In this document: positions 8,779-19,080 of the stretch, piece by piece
Position numbering within the stretch: the first letter of the stretch is position 1
Layout of the letters: every line of letters begins with the position of its first letter
NCBI RefSeq assembly: GCF_040207125.1
Contig: NZ_CP157940.1
Location: 1,054,001-1,118,000, forward strand
Reading direction: 5' to 3'
Source: Lacrimispora sp. BS-2
GTDB taxonomy: Bacteria; Bacillota; Clostridia; Lachnospirales; Lachnospiraceae
Length of the DNA: 64,000 bases
Made by a program: the position numbers and the translations under genes
The notes under the pieces: model-generated
Database searches by the model: none
What the model saw: only the letters and a program-made list of their open reading frames with translations
Told to the model about the DNA's origin: nothing

Positions 8779-8793
8779 GATCCTCCATGTTTA

Positions 8794-9948
8794 TTACTGC
8801 CGGATAAGGTTTTTGACTGCCTGGCTCACGACAGACGCAACACGGGGGTCAAAGGCTTCAGGCAGGATATTGTTTTCGTTCAGTTCTGAAGGCGGTACCA
8901 GGTCAGCAATGGCAGATGCGGCAGCAAGCTTCATTTCTTCCGTAATAGCGGCAGCCCTTCCTTCCAATGCACCTTTAAAGATGCCGGGGAACACAACCAC
9001 ATTATTGACCTGGTTTGGAAAATCCGATCTTCCGGTTCCAACCACTTTTGCCCCGGCAGATTTTGCAAGATCAGGCATGATCTCAGGAACCGGGTTTGCC
9101 ATGGCAAACAGGATGGCATCAGAATTCATGGAAGCGACCATCTCCTTTGTAACGATTCCAGGGGCGGATACTCCTACGAAAATATCGCTGCCCTTCATGG
9201 CATCAGCCAAAGAACCACGTATTCCTTCCAGATTCGTCACATCCATCATCTTTTCCTGCATCCAGTTCAAGCCTTCCATGCCCTTTGCCAGGATTCCCAC
9301 CCGGTCACACATGGTGACATGGGTAAAGCCATAGGTCAGAAGAAGCTTTGTAATGGCGATTCCGGCAGAGCCTGCACCGTTTACAACGACCCTGCATTCC
9401 TCTTTTACCTTTCCGGTCACCTTTAAGGCGTTTATAATGCCTGCAAGAACTACTATGGCTGTACCGTGCTGGTCGTCATGGAATACAGGGATATCAAGAA
9501 GCTCTTTCAGCCGTTCTTCGATTTCAAAACAACGGGGAGCGGAGATGTCCTCCAGATTGATCCCGCCGAAAGCAGGCGCAATATTTACCACGGTCTTTAT
9601 GATCTCCTCAGTATCCTGGGTATCCAGACAGATCGGGATGGCATTGACTCCCCCGAACTCCTTAAACAGCACTGCTTTTCCTTCCATGACCGGCATGGCG
9701 GCCAGGGGACCGATGTTGCCAAGTCCAAGAACTGCGCTTCCGTCAGAAACAACAGCAATGGTGTTTGATTTGATGGTATACTTGTAGGCAGCCTCTGGAT
9801 TTTCGGCAATAACCTTGCAGGGTTCCGCTACGCCTGGCGTGTAGGCAAGAGCCAGATCTTCCCTGCTTTTTACCTTTGCTTTGGAAGTTATTTCCAGTTT
9901 TCCCTTCCATTCTTCGTGCAGCGATAAAGCTTTTTCATTGTTTGTCAT
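8794..9948 (-). CDS. NAD(P)-dependent malic enzyme (oxaloacetate-decarboxylating)
   Basis: Converts malate to pyruvate and CO2 with reduction of NAD(P), linking the C4 acids to pyruvate in the cytoplasm. The 384-residue protein is of the short bacterial type without the phosphotransacetylase-like C-terminal domain. Visible are the entry motif LALAYTPGVAEPCK, the catalytic lysine region MEGKAVLFKEFGGV, the metal-binding FHDDQHGTAIV and the dinucleotide fold NGAGSAGIAITKLL. The next gene upstream is divergent, and a good promoter lies in the gap. It appears monocistronic. Confidence 0.95.
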   Translation of the reverse strand: MTNNEKALSLHEEWKGKLEITSKAKVKSREDLALAYTPGVAEPCKVIAENPEAAYKYTIKSNTIAVVSDGSAVLGLGNIGPLAAMPVMEGKAVLFKEFGGVNAIPICLDTQDTEEIIKTVVNIAPAFGGINLEDISAPRCFEIEERLKELLDIPVFHDDQHGTAIVVLAGIINALKVTGKVKEECRVVVNGAGSAGIAITKLLLTYGFTHVTMCDRVGILAKGMEGLNWMQEKMMDVTNLEGIRGSLADAMKGSDIFVGVSAPGIVTKEMVASMNSDAILFAMANPVPEIMPDLAKSAGAKVVGTGRSDFPNQVNNVVVFPGIFKGALEGRAAAITEEMKLAAASAIADLVPPSELNENNILPEAFDPRVASVVSQAVKNLIRQ

Positions 9949-9981
9949 GATCGTTCATCCCTTTTTCACAGTTTTTATTTT

Positions 9982-10010
9982 ATCATACCAATTTTAGGGT
10001 TTTAAATCAA
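9982..10010 (-). promoter_or_regulatory. Sigma-A promoter of malic enzyme
   Basis: On the minus strand TTGATT, 17 bases, TATGAT, about 35 bases upstream of the malic enzyme ATG. Confidence 0.6.
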
Positions 10011-10118
10011 TAGAAAATATGTTAGAATACAACTTATCTGGACTTGCAGCGCAGGTGAAGATAAAATTGAATTCAAACAAGCTAATAAGATAAGGAAATT
10101 AAAGATACAGGTGGTACT

Positions 10119-13100
10119 ATGAGAGAACGGATCAACAGGCTGGCAAAGGGCATCATTGATTCAGAGATTCCAAAGATTAAGGTTACGCCGTGGGAAATTG
10201 ATGATGTGGTCCGTTCAGGCGGAGCCACCAGGCGGGAACTTGTCGTTACCAGTGAGAATAATTTACATATAAAAGGACTTGCATATTCCTCCAACTTCCG
10301 TGTCAGGCTCATAAGCGGAGCGTTTGGCGGAACATATAACCATCTGGTCTATGAGATAAACAGTAGTTACCTGGAAGATGGAGATGTGATTAAGGGCTCT
10401 TTTTATCTGGTTACCAATGGCGGCGAGAGAGAAGTCCCTTATTCTTTTTGCGTGGAACTAAGTACATCAGGGAAAGCGCTGAGTGATTTAAAGACAGCAG
10501 AAGATTTTGCAGATACTGCAAAAAAAGATATGGACACGGCTCTTCGTTTGTTTGAGTACCGGGATTTTGCCACGGCTCCCTTTATGCAGGACCTCCATGT
10601 AAGGGCGGTCTACGACGGATTAAAAGGAAGGCCTGACAGAAGAAAGGAACTGGAAGAGTTTCTGACCGCTTTAAAGGTAAAAAAGCCGGTCCAGCTATGG
10701 GCGGAAACCGGGGAGCGGAGATTTGGAGAACTGGAGGAAGTTGTAACAGACTGGGTGGTCATAAAGCGAAGCGGCTGGGGCTATGTGAACCTGGAAGTTA
10801 CAACGGATTGTGATTTTATAGAGCTGCCAAAGAAAAACATCGGGGAACAGGATTTTGAAGGAGAGGAATGCAGGGCAGCCTTTCTGGTCCATCCCGAACG
10901 CATGCATCAGGGAGAGAATTCCGGAAGAATTCTCATAACCGGAATCGAAGAACGCTTTGTTATCCCTGTTATGGCGGTCAACAACCCTGGAGGAGGGGTA
11001 TCCGCAGAAAATGCTTTTGCAAAAGAAGCTTTTAGCCGGTTTTTGCGGCTTCGCCTGGAAGAAGAATACGGGCAGAAGGACATAAATAGTTTATATGATG
11101 AGATGGGAAAGGCCCTTGATGAGGTAGAACTGATGAAGGGTGAAAGCAGTCTCCTTAAGCTGCTACGCACTGAGATATTCCTTGGCCAGGGAAATCCTTC
11201 CAAGGCGGCGCTGCTCCTTGACGAGTGCAGGGATGAAATCCTTAAGGAACGTCAGGAAAAAAGGGAGATTTACTGTTATTACCAGTACCTGCGTTTAAAG
11301 GTACAGCCGGATGAGTACCAGAAGGAATCCCTGATCCGCCTCATGAAAAAATATCTGGAAGAAGACAGACGGCTCTTCTGGCTTTTTTTGTTGCTTATAG
11401 AATTGGATGACAAGCTGTTTGAGAACCTGCCGGCCTTGCTGTCCATGATGAAAAAGCAGTTTCATATGGGCGTCAGAAGCCCGTTTTTCTATGTCTGGGG
11501 CTGCAGGGTGCTAAACCGTTCACCGGAGATCATAAGGGCCATAGGTCCTATGGAGCTTCAGATCCTTTCCCACTGCGCCGGAAAAGGGATTGTGGATCAA
11601 AAGCTGGCTGTGGCTATATCCAGGCTTACCCTGGCGGAAAAGCATTTTAACAGGCTTCAATACCGGATGCTGGTTAAGCTTTATGAGGAGCATCCCATAA
11701 AAGAGGTCCTTGAGGCGATCTGCGCCCTGCTGATCAAAGGGGAATGCCGCATGGCAGAGGCTTTTGCCTGGTACGAAAAAGGGGTAAAGGCCGGAATCAG
11801 CCTGACCCGTCTGTATGAATATTATTTGTATGCTCTGCCGGGAAATTACTGTTATCTTCTTCCAAAGGAAGTGCTCCTTTATTTTTCCTATGGAGGAAAT
11901 GAGCTGGATCTTCACAGCAGAGCAGTCCTTTATAAGAATGTCCTGGTTTATTTAGAGCCGACCGACCCGCTGTATCAGGCCTATGAGCGGACCATCGAGA
12001 AGTTTGCTACGGAGCAGCTGTTTGAATCACGGATCGACAAGCAGCTGGCCGGGATTTATGAACGGATGATACTAAAGGATGTGATCGACCTTCCCATGGC
12101 AAAGGTGCTGCCCTCTATTCTCCGGTCCTACCGGGTGGAATGCAGCAATAAAAACATGAAGTATGTCATTGTCTGCTATGAGGAAATGACAGAGGAGGAT
12201 GCATTCCTTCTTGATAATGGTGTTGCCTATGTGCCCTTGTTTTCGGAACACAGCATATTGCTTTTCCAGGATGCCTTTGGCAACCGGTATGCCACCATTC
12301 CCTATAAAAAGGAGCCGGTCATGGACCGTCCGGAACTGGAAGAACGCTGTTTTGAAGTGTATCCGGAGCATTCCATGCTCCGGCTTCGGGCATGTGAAAG
12401 GATTCTGGCTGACGGAGCTTCGGATTTGGAAGAAGTAAAGATCCTGGAAGGCACATTGGATGATAAGAAGCTGCGGCCTCTTTATCAGAAACTCCTTCTT
12501 TCCAAGGTCATTGAATTTTACAGCAGACAGGCTTCTGACGGCCAGGAGGGAGAGGAAGGAGCCGGGTATCTGCTTAAGCTGGATAAAAAAGTTCTTTCCA
12601 AAAAAGAGCGGATAAGCGTCTGCGATACGCTCATCCATAACAACCACATGGAAGAGGCCTTCTTAATGATCCGGGAATTCGGCAGCGAAGGAACCGGGAC
12701 GGAGCGGCTTTACGAGCTGTGTACGAAAATGATACTTAAGAACCTCTTTGACGAGGATCCTTTGCTTTTACATCTGGCTTATGATGTTTTCAAAGAAGGA
12801 AAAAGTGACGGCGTGATCCTTGATTACTTATGCGAGCATTTTAACGGCTTAACGGAGCAGATGTATCAGGTGCTTATGAAGGGCGTTTCCGAGCATGTGG
12901 AAACATACGATCTGGAAGAACGCCTGACGGCTCAGATGATGTTTTCCGGATGCAGTTCAAAGCTTGACAAGGTATTCGGCCTTTACCGGAACCGCAAGGA
13001 AACCGGTGATATGATCGTAAAGGCTTATTTTACCATAAAATGTACAGAGTACTTTATGGAGGACAAGGAGCCGGAGGAAAAGGTTTTTGCATATCTAGAA

Positions 13101-13691
13101 GGAACGGTCAAGGCAGCTTCTGTAAAAGGCCGTCTCCCCACCATTTATTTGCTGGCCATAACAAAGTATTATTCTGAACTTCCTGCTCTTGATGAAGAGC
13201 AGCAGGAGCTGTGCCGGAATACGGTTTCCTTCCTTTTGGAAGAAGGTCTTGTGTTCCCGTATTTTAAAGCCCTGTCAAAATATGTTCCCATGCCGGAGGA
13301 TATTATGGATAAAGCCATGGTCCAGTACTGTGGTGACCGGGATTCCAAGGTGGAGTTGCAGGTCAGAATTCTTCCTGATGAAGAGGAATTCCACAGTGAG
13401 GATATTCCCCGGATGTACCAGGGGATTTTCGTCAAGCAGAAGATATTGTTTGAAGGCGAGATCATGGAATATCAGGTGAGAGAGCTGATAGAAGAAGCAT
13501 GGGTCTTAAAAAAGGAAGGCAGCGTCAGCTGCGATACAGGAGTCTCCCGGGAGGCTTTAGACAGCAGGTTTGCCTGCTTAAATGAAATGAGCCTGTCCTT
13601 AAGCTTAAAGGATGAAAACGGGCTCAAAAATCGGATGCAGGAGTATTTAAAGAAGAATGCTGCTGCGGAAGAATTATTTCCACTGATGTAA
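10119..13691 (+). CDS. Large DUF5717-like protein of unknown function (1190 aa)
   Basis: A large cytoplasmic protein without signal peptide or clear membrane segments. From memory it resembles proteins labelled DUF5717 in Lachnospiraceae. The first ~300 residues read as beta-rich: RRELVVTSENNLHIKGLAYS and GRILITGIEERFVIPV look like immunoglobulin-like domains that are also seen in glycogen-debranching neighbours. The rest is almost wholly helical with repeated pairs of helices (LLRTEIFLGQGNPSKAALLL, YEKGVKAGISLTRLYEYYLY), like a TPR or solenoid scaffold. It is first in a three-gene operon: the next gene starts 16 bases later and encodes an actin/Hsp70-fold protein. The promoter was not clear by eye. 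Function unknown. Confidence 0.8.
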   Translation: MRERINRLAKGIIDSEIPKIKVTPWEIDDVVRSGGATRRELVVTSENNLHIKGLAYSSNFRVRLISGAFGGTYNHLVYEINSSYLEDGDVIKGSFYLVTNGGEREVPYSFCVELSTSGKALSDLKTAEDFADTAKKDMDTALRLFEYRDFATAPFMQDLHVRAVYDGLKGRPDRRKELEEFLTALKVKKPVQLWAETGERRFGELEEVVTDWVVIKRSGWGYVNLEVTTDCDFIELPKKNIGEQDFEGEECRAAFLVHPERMHQGENSGRILITGIEERFVIPVMAVNNPGGGVSAENAFAKEAFSRFLRLRLEEEYGQKDINSLYDEMGKALDEVELMKGESSLLKLLRTEIFLGQGNPSKAALLLDECRDEILKERQEKREIYCYYQYLRLKVQPDEYQKESLIRLMKKYLEEDRRLFWLFLLLIELDDKLFENLPALLSMMKKQFHMGVRSPFFYVWGCRVLNRSPEIIRAIGPMELQILSHCAGKGIVDQKLAVAISRLTLAEKHFNRLQYRMLVKLYEEHPIKEVLEAICALLIKGECRMAEAFAWYEKGVKAGISLTRLYEYYLYALPGNYCYLLPKEVLLYFSYGGNELDLHSRAVLYKNVLVYLEPTDPLYQAYERTIEKFATEQLFESRIDKQLAGIYERMILKDVIDLPMAKVLPSILRSYRVECSNKNMKYVIVCYEEMTEEDAFLLDNGVAYVPLFSEHSILLFQDAFGNRYATIPYKKEPVMDRPELEERCFEVYPEHSMLRLRACERILADGASDLEEVKILEGTLDDKKLRPLYQKLLLSKVIEFYSRQASDGQEGEEGAGYLLKLDKKVLSKKERISVCDTLIHNNHMEEAFLMIREFGSEGTGTERLYELCTKMILKNLFDEDPLLLHLAYDVFKEGKSDGVILDYLCEHFNGLTEQMYQVLMKGVSEHVETYDLEERLTAQMMFSGCSSKLDKVFGLYRNRKETGDMIVKAYFTIKCTEYFMEDKEPEEKVFAYLEGTVKAASVKGRLPTIYLLAITKYYSELPALDEEQQELCRNTVSFLLEEGLVFPYFKALSKYVPMPEDIMDKAMVQYCGDRDSKVELQVRILPDEEEFHSEDIPRMYQGIFVKQKILFEGEIMEYQVRELIEEAWVLKKEGSVSCDTGVSREALDSRFACLNEMSLSLSLKDENGLKNRMQEYLKKNAAAEELFPLM

Positions 13692-13707
13692 GATAAGGGG
13701 GCTGTCA

Positions 13708-14931
13708 ATGGACGGACTGATAATAGGGCTTGACCTTTGCGATGCCTATACCCGCATATGCTGCCATGACAGGGAAAAATCATGGTGTTTTCCTACAGTG
13801 ATCTGCAGGAAAAAGGATGAAGATGCCTGGTTTGTAGGAGAAGAGGCTTATGCCTATACTCTTGTAGGCGAGGGCATCATTGTAGACAAGCTGATAAAAA
13901 TGGTTAGGAAAGAAGGAACCGCGACCCTGGGCGGAATCAAATATGAAGGTCTTGACCTTCTGAAAATGTTTTTAAAGAAAATATTAAAGCTTCCCATGGA
14001 AGAGTTTTTCTGCGATGAGGTGAAACAGCTGGTGATAACCTTGCAGAAGGTGGACGCAAAGCTGATGGATGCCCTTATGTATTGCGCGGATTACCTGGAG
14101 ATTCCCAGGGAACGGGTGCACATCATAAGCCATACGGAAAGCTTTGTATACTATGTCCTCAGCCAGAAAAAAGAGGTTTGGAGCAATCAGGTAGGTGTAT
14201 TTGACTTATCGGAAGACTCTTTTCACTATCATGAACTCAAGGTACAGAGAGGCCTTCGGAAGATGGTGGTGATTGCGGAGGATGAGGCTTTGGAGGAAAG
14301 CTTTAATCTGGATATTTTAGAAACGCCTTCCGGAGGAAAGCTGGCGGATAAGATCTTAAGCTCCTGCGTGGACAGGCTTCTCCAGAAGAAATTATTTTCA
14401 TCTGTATTTCTGACGGGAAAGGGCTTTGAGCGCCACGACTGGGCGGGAGATTCCATGAAGATACTCTGTTCCCGGAGGAAGGTATATATGGAGCCGGAGC
14501 TGTTTGCCAGGGGCGCGGCTTTTAAGGGAATGGATTACCTTCAGGATAAGACCTCCTATCCCTTTACCTGCATCTGCGAGGGGCGGCTTCATTCCACCAT
14601 TTCCATGAAGGTGCTTCATAAGGAACGGGAAACCCAGCTGGTTGTAGCTGCTGCTGGGGACAGCTGGTATGAAGCAAAGAGCAGCGTGGATTTAATTGTG
14701 GATCATCAGGATTACGTGGAATTCATGGTAACGCCCATGGACCCAAAGCAGAAACGGCTGGTAAAGATCCCGCTGGAAGGATTTCCGGACCGGAAGGACA
14801 AAAACCTGAGGATAGGGATCAGTTTTGGGTTTCTGGATGAAAAAACCATGGCAGTAGTACTAAAGGACAAGGGCTTTGGTGAAATATTTCCGGCCACGGA
14901 TGCCGTCATAAGGCAAGAGGTTATGCTATGA
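13708..14931 (+). CDS. Actin/Hsp70-fold protein (DUF5716-like) of unknown function
   Basis: A 407-residue protein that begins LIIGLDLCDAYTRICCHD, which resembles the phosphate-1 loop of ASKHA ATPases (actin, Hsp70, sugar kinases), where the aspartate binds metal. Later segments fit the same fold: VGVFDLSEDSFHYHELKVQRG resembles phosphate 2, and SSVFLTGKGFERHDWAG the adenosine motif. Hsp70-like proteins of about this length without a substrate domain are known, and from memory this one matches DUF5716. It is the second gene of the operon and its stop overlaps the next ATG by four bases. I infer an ATP-dependent partner of the large upstream scaffold; this is not established. Confidence 0.78.
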   Translation: MDGLIIGLDLCDAYTRICCHDREKSWCFPTVICRKKDEDAWFVGEEAYAYTLVGEGIIVDKLIKMVRKEGTATLGGIKYEGLDLLKMFLKKILKLPMEEFFCDEVKQLVITLQKVDAKLMDALMYCADYLEIPRERVHIISHTESFVYYVLSQKKEVWSNQVGVFDLSEDSFHYHELKVQRGLRKMVVIAEDEALEESFNLDILETPSGGKLADKILSSCVDRLLQKKLFSSVFLTGKGFERHDWAGDSMKILCSRRKVYMEPELFARGAAFKGMDYLQDKTSYPFTCICEGRLHSTISMKVLHKERETQLVVAAAGDSWYEAKSSVDLIVDHQDYVEFMVTPMDPKQKRLVKIPLEGFPDRKDKNLRIGISFGFLDEKTMAVVLKDKGFGEIFPATDAVIRQEVML

Positions 14932-15743
14932 GTCTGATTCTTTGCCGGCAGGAGCCGGTCAAACACCCCTTTTATTTTGAAGGCCTGGGAATCCGCCTGT
15001 TTTCCTCCCAGGAGCTTTGCTATGTGATTTATAATAATCCCCTTTTGGTCATGGATCAATTTGTGGATAATAGTCTGATTCAGTTTATCAGAGAGGATCT
15101 GGATATGGCTTTTCTGGCTGCCAAGCTGGAAAAATGGCAGGAAAGCGGAGAGGAACCGGATGAGCTTCTTGTCACGATCCTTCACGAATGTGATTACTAT
15201 ACTGCTTCTGAGGTCGGCCGGTTCCGGCAGAGTCTGACTGCATACCGCCGGATGCCTGCCCAGGAGTTTTTAAAGACAAAGGCGGATTACCTGTTCTCCA
15301 GAAAACAATATGGAAAGGCTATCGCAGAATACGGTCAGATCCTGGATCTTCCAAAAGGGAACCGGGGGGATGACGCCTTTCGGGCTAAAATCTATAATAA
15401 TCTGGGAGCGGCCTATGCCAGGCTGTTTATGACTGATAAAGCCTGCCAGGCCTACCAAAAATCCTTTGATCTGGTGAAAAATGTTGAGATTTTAAAAAGA
15501 ATATGCCATCTGGCCCAGTGGAATCCGGGCCTGATGTTAAATGAACGGTTTCAGGCTCTTATTACAGATGAAATGAGGCAGGAATGCGAAACAGAAAAGG
15601 AAAAGGCAGAAGCGCTGGCGGCTGAGGCAGACAGCTTAAAAGAGCTTGAGCAGCTGTTTCAAAAGGACCCGATCAAACGTTTACAGGGAGCCGGCGAGCT
15701 TATCCAGAGATGGAAACAGGAATACCGGAATATTATGTCTTGA
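14928..15743 (+). CDS. TPR-like helical protein of unknown function
   Basis: A 271-residue cytoplasmic protein. The central part has two helix-turn-helix repeats that read as tetratricopeptide motifs: TKADYLFSRKQYGKAIAEYG and NLGAAYARLFMTDKACQAYQ. The C-terminus is charged and probably coiled coil (about 205-245, TEKEKAEALAAEADSLKELE). It overlaps the upstream ASKHA-fold gene by ATGA, so translation is coupled and a physical complex of the three operon products is plausible. No enzyme motif was seen. Confidence 0.78.
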   Translation: MSLILCRQEPVKHPFYFEGLGIRLFSSQELCYVIYNNPLLVMDQFVDNSLIQFIREDLDMAFLAAKLEKWQESGEEPDELLVTILHECDYYTASEVGRFRQSLTAYRRMPAQEFLKTKADYLFSRKQYGKAIAEYGQILDLPKGNRGDDAFRAKIYNNLGAAYARLFMTDKACQAYQKSFDLVKNVEILKRICHLAQWNPGLMLNERFQALITDEMRQECETEKEKAEALAAEADSLKELEQLFQKDPIKRLQGAGELIQRWKQEYRNIMS

Positions 15744-15768
15744 CAAATCTGTAAAAAGCCACTATCAT
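15740..15768 (+). promoter_or_regulatory. Sigma-A promoter of the valS leader
   Basis: TTGACA, 17 bases, TATCAT. The -35 box overlaps the stop codon of the TPR gene. Transcription would start before the repeat copy and the T-box. Confidence 0.75.
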
Positions 15769-15773
15769 TACAT

Positions 15774-15821
15774 GGTATAAAGAAACACCCTGTATGCCAA
15801 AAAGCATGGGCAGGAATAAGG
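15774..15821 (+). repeat. Dispersed palindromic leader repeat, copy 4 (before the T-box)
   Basis: AAGAAACACCCTG, then TATGCCAAAAAGCATGGGCA and GGAATAAGG, in the same direction as valS. This copy lies in the transcribed leader ahead of the T-box rather than next to a start codon. Confidence 0.75.
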
Positions 15822-15825
15822 AAAA

Positions 15826-16069
15826 GGTAGAGAAGAAGAGGAGTACGCTTATAACCCTGAAAGAGAAAACCGTTCACCGGCTGAAAGACGGTTAAGGAAG
15901 TGTATGCGGAAGGTAGCTTCAGAACCGGAAGGCTGAAATTTAAAGTTCAGTAGGCTTTCACGCGTGGCTGCGTTACAGGCTATATGAGATATGGCAAAAT
16001 CTGCCATATGAATAAAGGTGGTACCGCGTTGATTCGCCCTTTGCATCCTGGTGATGCAGAGGGCTTTTT
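15826..16069 (+). promoter_or_regulatory. T-box leader of valS
   Basis: The leader has the conserved T-box AATAAAGGTGGTACCGCG at 16011-16028, a stem III hairpin just before it (ATGGCA/TGCCAT, 15991-16008), a stem I region with the AGTA...GAA S-turn pair, and a terminator (GCCCTTTGCATC/GATGCAGAGGGC then TTTTT) at 16036-16069. Uncharged tRNA-Val is expected to stabilise the antiterminator and allow valS transcription. The specifier codon is probably GTG or GTA at about 15900-15904 (just after GGAA), which would fit valine; I could not settle the frame of the loop by eye. Confidence 0.93.
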
Positions 16070-16190
16070 GTATACCTGGAAGTTTCTTTGAAATGCCCTG
16101 ATATACGAAGGCGTTCCATATGGATGCGCAACTCCGCCCATGGGTAAAATTTGAAACCCGGAACGCACGGTGGTGAGAAGGAAGGAGAAC

Positions 16191-18833
16191 ATGATGAAAG
16201 AATTAGAGAAGACCTATAATCCGGCAGGGATTGAAGGCAAGCTTTATGAGAAATGGCTGGATAAGAAGTATTTTCATGCAGAACCAAATAAGGATAAAAA
16301 GCCCTTTACCATTGTAATGCCGCCTCCCAATATTACGGGACAGCTTCATATGGGGCATGCCTTAGACAACACCATGCAGGATATTCTTATCCGCTATAAG
16401 AGGATGCAGGGTTACGAGGCCTTGTGGCAGCCGGGTACGGATCATGCGGCCATTGCGACAGAAGTCAAAGTTATTGAGAGCTTAAAGAAACAGGGAATTG
16501 ACAAGGAGGACCTTGGCAGGGAAGGCTTTCTGGAGAAATGCTGGGACTGGAGAAAGGATTATGGCGGCCGGATCATCAACCAGCTTCATAAGATGGGATC
16601 CTCTGCTGACTGGGACAGAGAGCGTTTTACCATGGATGAAGGCTGTTCGGCAGCCGTACAGGAAGTTTTTATCAGGCTCTATGAAAAAGGTTATATTTAT
16701 AAAGGCTCCCGTATTGTAAACTGGTGTCCGGTATGCCAGACTTCCATTTCTGATGCGGAAGTGGAGCATGAGGACCAGAACGGCTTCTTCTGGCACATCA
16801 ATTATCCCATCGCAGGAGAAAAAAGCAGGTTTGTGGAGATTGCAACCACCAGGCCTGAAACCCTTCTTGGAGATACTGCTGTGGCAGTAAACCCGGAAGA
16901 TGAGCGCTATCAGGACCTTGTCGGCAAGATGTTGGAGCTTCCCCTTACAGGACGGGAAATACCGGTGGTAGCAGATTCCTATGTAGATAAGGAATTTGGA
17001 ACCGGCTGTGTGAAGATCACCCCGGCCCACGATCCCAATGACTTTGAGGTGGGAAAGAGACACAGCCTTCCTGAAATCAACGTCATGAATGACGATGCCA
17101 CCATCAACCTTCCCGGCAGCAAATACCATGGCATGGAACGTTATGAAGCCAGAAAAGCTATTGTAAAGGACCTTGAGGAGCTGGGCCTTTTGGTAAAGGT
17201 GGCTCCCCATACCCATGCGGTAGGAACCCATGACCGCTGTAAGGCCACAGTAGAGCCTATGGTAAAGCAGCAGTGGTTTGTCAAGATGGAAGAGATGGCA
17301 AAGCCAGCAATTGAGGCGCTGAAAACGGGAGAACTGAAATTTGTTCCGGAAAGATTTGATAAGACCTACCTTCACTGGCTTGAAAATATCCGTGACTGGT
17401 GTATTTCCAGACAGCTTTGGTGGGGACACCGCATACCGGCCTATTATTGTGACCAGTGTGGGGAGATTATCGTGTCAAAAGAAGTTCCCACAGTATGTCC
17501 CAAATGCGGTGGAACCCATCTGATTCAGGATGAGGATACCCTTGACACCTGGTTTTCCTCTGCTCTCTGGCCTTTCTCCACCTTAGGCTGGCTGGAGGAA
17601 ACAGAGGACTTAAAATACTTCTATCCAACCGATGTGCTGGTTACAGGCTATGACATTATTTTCTTCTGGGTAATCCGCATGGTATTTTCCGGTATCGAGC
17701 ATACCGGAAAGCTTCCCTTCCACACGGTGCTGATGCATGGCCTGGTAAGGGATTCCGAAGGCCGTAAGATGAGTAAATCCTTAGGAAACGGAATCGATCC
17801 TCTGGAGGTCATCGAAAAGTACGGTGCCGATGCCCTGCGCATGACCCTGATCACCGGCAATGCCCCTGGTAATGACATGCGTTTCTACTGGGAGCGTGTG
17901 GAAGCCAGCAGAAATTTTGCCAATAAAGTATGGAATGCTTCCCGTTTCATTATGATGAATATAGAGAAAGCGCCGGAGGCAAAGGCAGAGCTTTCAGAAC
18001 TTACTCTTGCGGATAAATGGATCTTGTCCAAGGTTAACTCTCTTGCAAAGGATGTAACTGAAAACCTGGATAAGTATGAACTGGGAATTGCACTTCAAAA
18101 GGTTTATGACTTTATCTGGGAGGAATTCTGCGACTGGTATATTGAGATGGTAAAGCCAAGGCTTTGGGACGATCAGGACAAGACAAAGGCAGCGGCCATC
18201 TGGACCCTTAAAACCGTGCTTATTAACTCCTTAAAGCTTCTTCATCCTTATATGCCGTTCCTCACCGAGGAAATCTTCTGCAACCTTCAGGATGAAGAAG
18301 AGTCCATTATGATTTCCAACTGGCCGGAGTACCGGAATGACTGGAACTTTGAAACTGAGGAGCATGCGGTGGAGACCATCAAGGAGGCTGTAAGAGGAAT
18401 CCGGAACGTACGGACTTCCATGAACGTTCCGCCAAGCAGGAAAGCAAAGGTTTATGTTGTTTCTGAGAATCAGGAGATTCTTGATATCTTTGAACGCAGC
18501 AAGGTATTTTTTGCTACTCTGGGTTATGCCGGTGAAGTATATTTGCAGAAGGATAAGAATGGAATAGCAGAAGATGCAGTATCAGCGGTTATTCATCAGG
18601 CTGTCATCTACATGCCTTTTGCTGAACTGGTGGATATTGAAAAAGAAATAGAACGGTTAAAGAAGGAAGAAGAGCGCTTAAGCAAGGAGCTGGCCCGTGT
18701 TGAGGGTATGCTTAGCAACGAAAAGTTCGTAAGCAAGGCTCCGGCGGCCAAGATCGAAGAGGAAAAGGCAAAGCTTGAGAAATATGCTCAGATGATGGAT
18801 CAGGTAAAGGAAAGGCTTTCCCAGCTCTCTTAA
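16191..18833 (+). CDS. valS: Valyl-tRNA synthetase
   Basis: Charges tRNA-Val with valine and edits mischarged threonine. The 880-residue class I enzyme shows the HIGH-type motif HMGHAL (about 46), the editing domain with [15 protein letters not shown], the catalytic KMSKSLGNG motif, a Cys-rich zinc segment (YYCDQCGEI and VCPKCGG), the anticodon-binding domain, and the C-terminal coiled coil ([20 protein letters not shown]) that separates ValRS from IleRS. I start at [10 protein letters not shown] behind AAGGAGAAC; an earlier ATG has no ribosome site. The gene is controlled by the T-box upstream and ends at a strong terminator. Confidence 0.98.
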   Translation: MMKELEKTYNPAGIEGKLYEKWLDKKYFHAEPNKDKKPFTIVMPPPNITGQLHMGHALDNTMQDILIRYKRMQGYEALWQPGTDHAAIATEVKVIESLKKQGIDKEDLGREGFLEKCWDWRKDYGGRIINQLHKMGSSADWDRERFTMDEGCSAAVQEVFIRLYEKGYIYKGSRIVNWCPVCQTSISDAEVEHEDQNGFFWHINYPIAGEKSRFVEIATTRPETLLGDTAVAVNPEDERYQDLVGKMLELPLTGREIPVVADSYVDKEFGTGCVKITPAHDPNDFEVGKRHSLPEINVMNDDATINLPGSKYHGMERYEARKAIVKDLEELGLLVKVAPHTHAVGTHDRCKATVEPMVKQQWFVKMEEMAKPAIEALKTGELKFVPERFDKTYLHWLENIRDWCISRQLWWGHRIPAYYCDQCGEIIVSKEVPTVCPKCGGTHLIQDEDTLDTWFSSALWPFSTLGWLEETEDLKYFYPTDVLVTGYDIIFFWVIRMVFSGIEHTGKLPFHTVLMHGLVRDSEGRKMSKSLGNGIDPLEVIEKYGADALRMTLITGNAPGNDMRFYWERVEASRNFANKVWNASRFIMMNIEKAPEAKAELSELTLADKWILSKVNSLAKDVTENLDKYELGIALQKVYDFIWEEFCDWYIEMVKPRLWDDQDKTKAAAIWTLKTVLINSLKLLHPYMPFLTEEIFCNLQDEEESIMISNWPEYRNDWNFETEEHAVETIKEAVRGIRNVRTSMNVPPSRKAKVYVVSENQEILDIFERSKVFFATLGYAGEVYLQKDKNGIAEDAVSAVIHQAVIYMPFAELVDIEKEIERLKKEEERLSKELARVEGMLSNEKFVSKAPAAKIEEEKAKLEKYAQMMDQVKERLSQLS

Positions 18834-18873
18834 ATCCCCATCATGAAAAATCGACAATCTTAAATAGAATGTG

Positions 18874-18920
18874 AAAAACAGTCGAACATGGCAGAATATG
18901 CTGTGTCCGGCTGTTTTTTG
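18874..18920 (+). terminator. valS terminator
   Basis: AAAACAG and CTGTTTT form the base of a long hairpin that continues inward (ACA...TGT, GCA...TGC), followed by TTTTTTG. Confidence 0.75.
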
Positions 18921-19080
18921 TTGCACAGCACAGGGAACGCCTCCTTTTCTATATTTGTCCATTTGTCAGGAAGAGAGGAGGAAGGGACAAAAGGGGAACA
19001 TGCGGTCTGTAAGAATCTGTCGGCAAATGCCGTGTCAGGATGGAAAAAGGCGATAAAAAAATGGAATTATCCCCATGGTT

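Noticed and set aside
18848..18886. 0A boxes far upstream of spoIIGA (ATCGACA and AGTCGAA)
   Set aside because: Six-of-seven matches, but one lies in the valS terminator stem and both are about 200 bases from the promoter; probably chance.
19000..19056. Short ORF (18 codons) behind AAAAGGGG upstream of spoIIGA
   Set aside because: The ribosome site is fair, but the peptide has no feature and it lies before the spoIIG promoter; kept only as a note.
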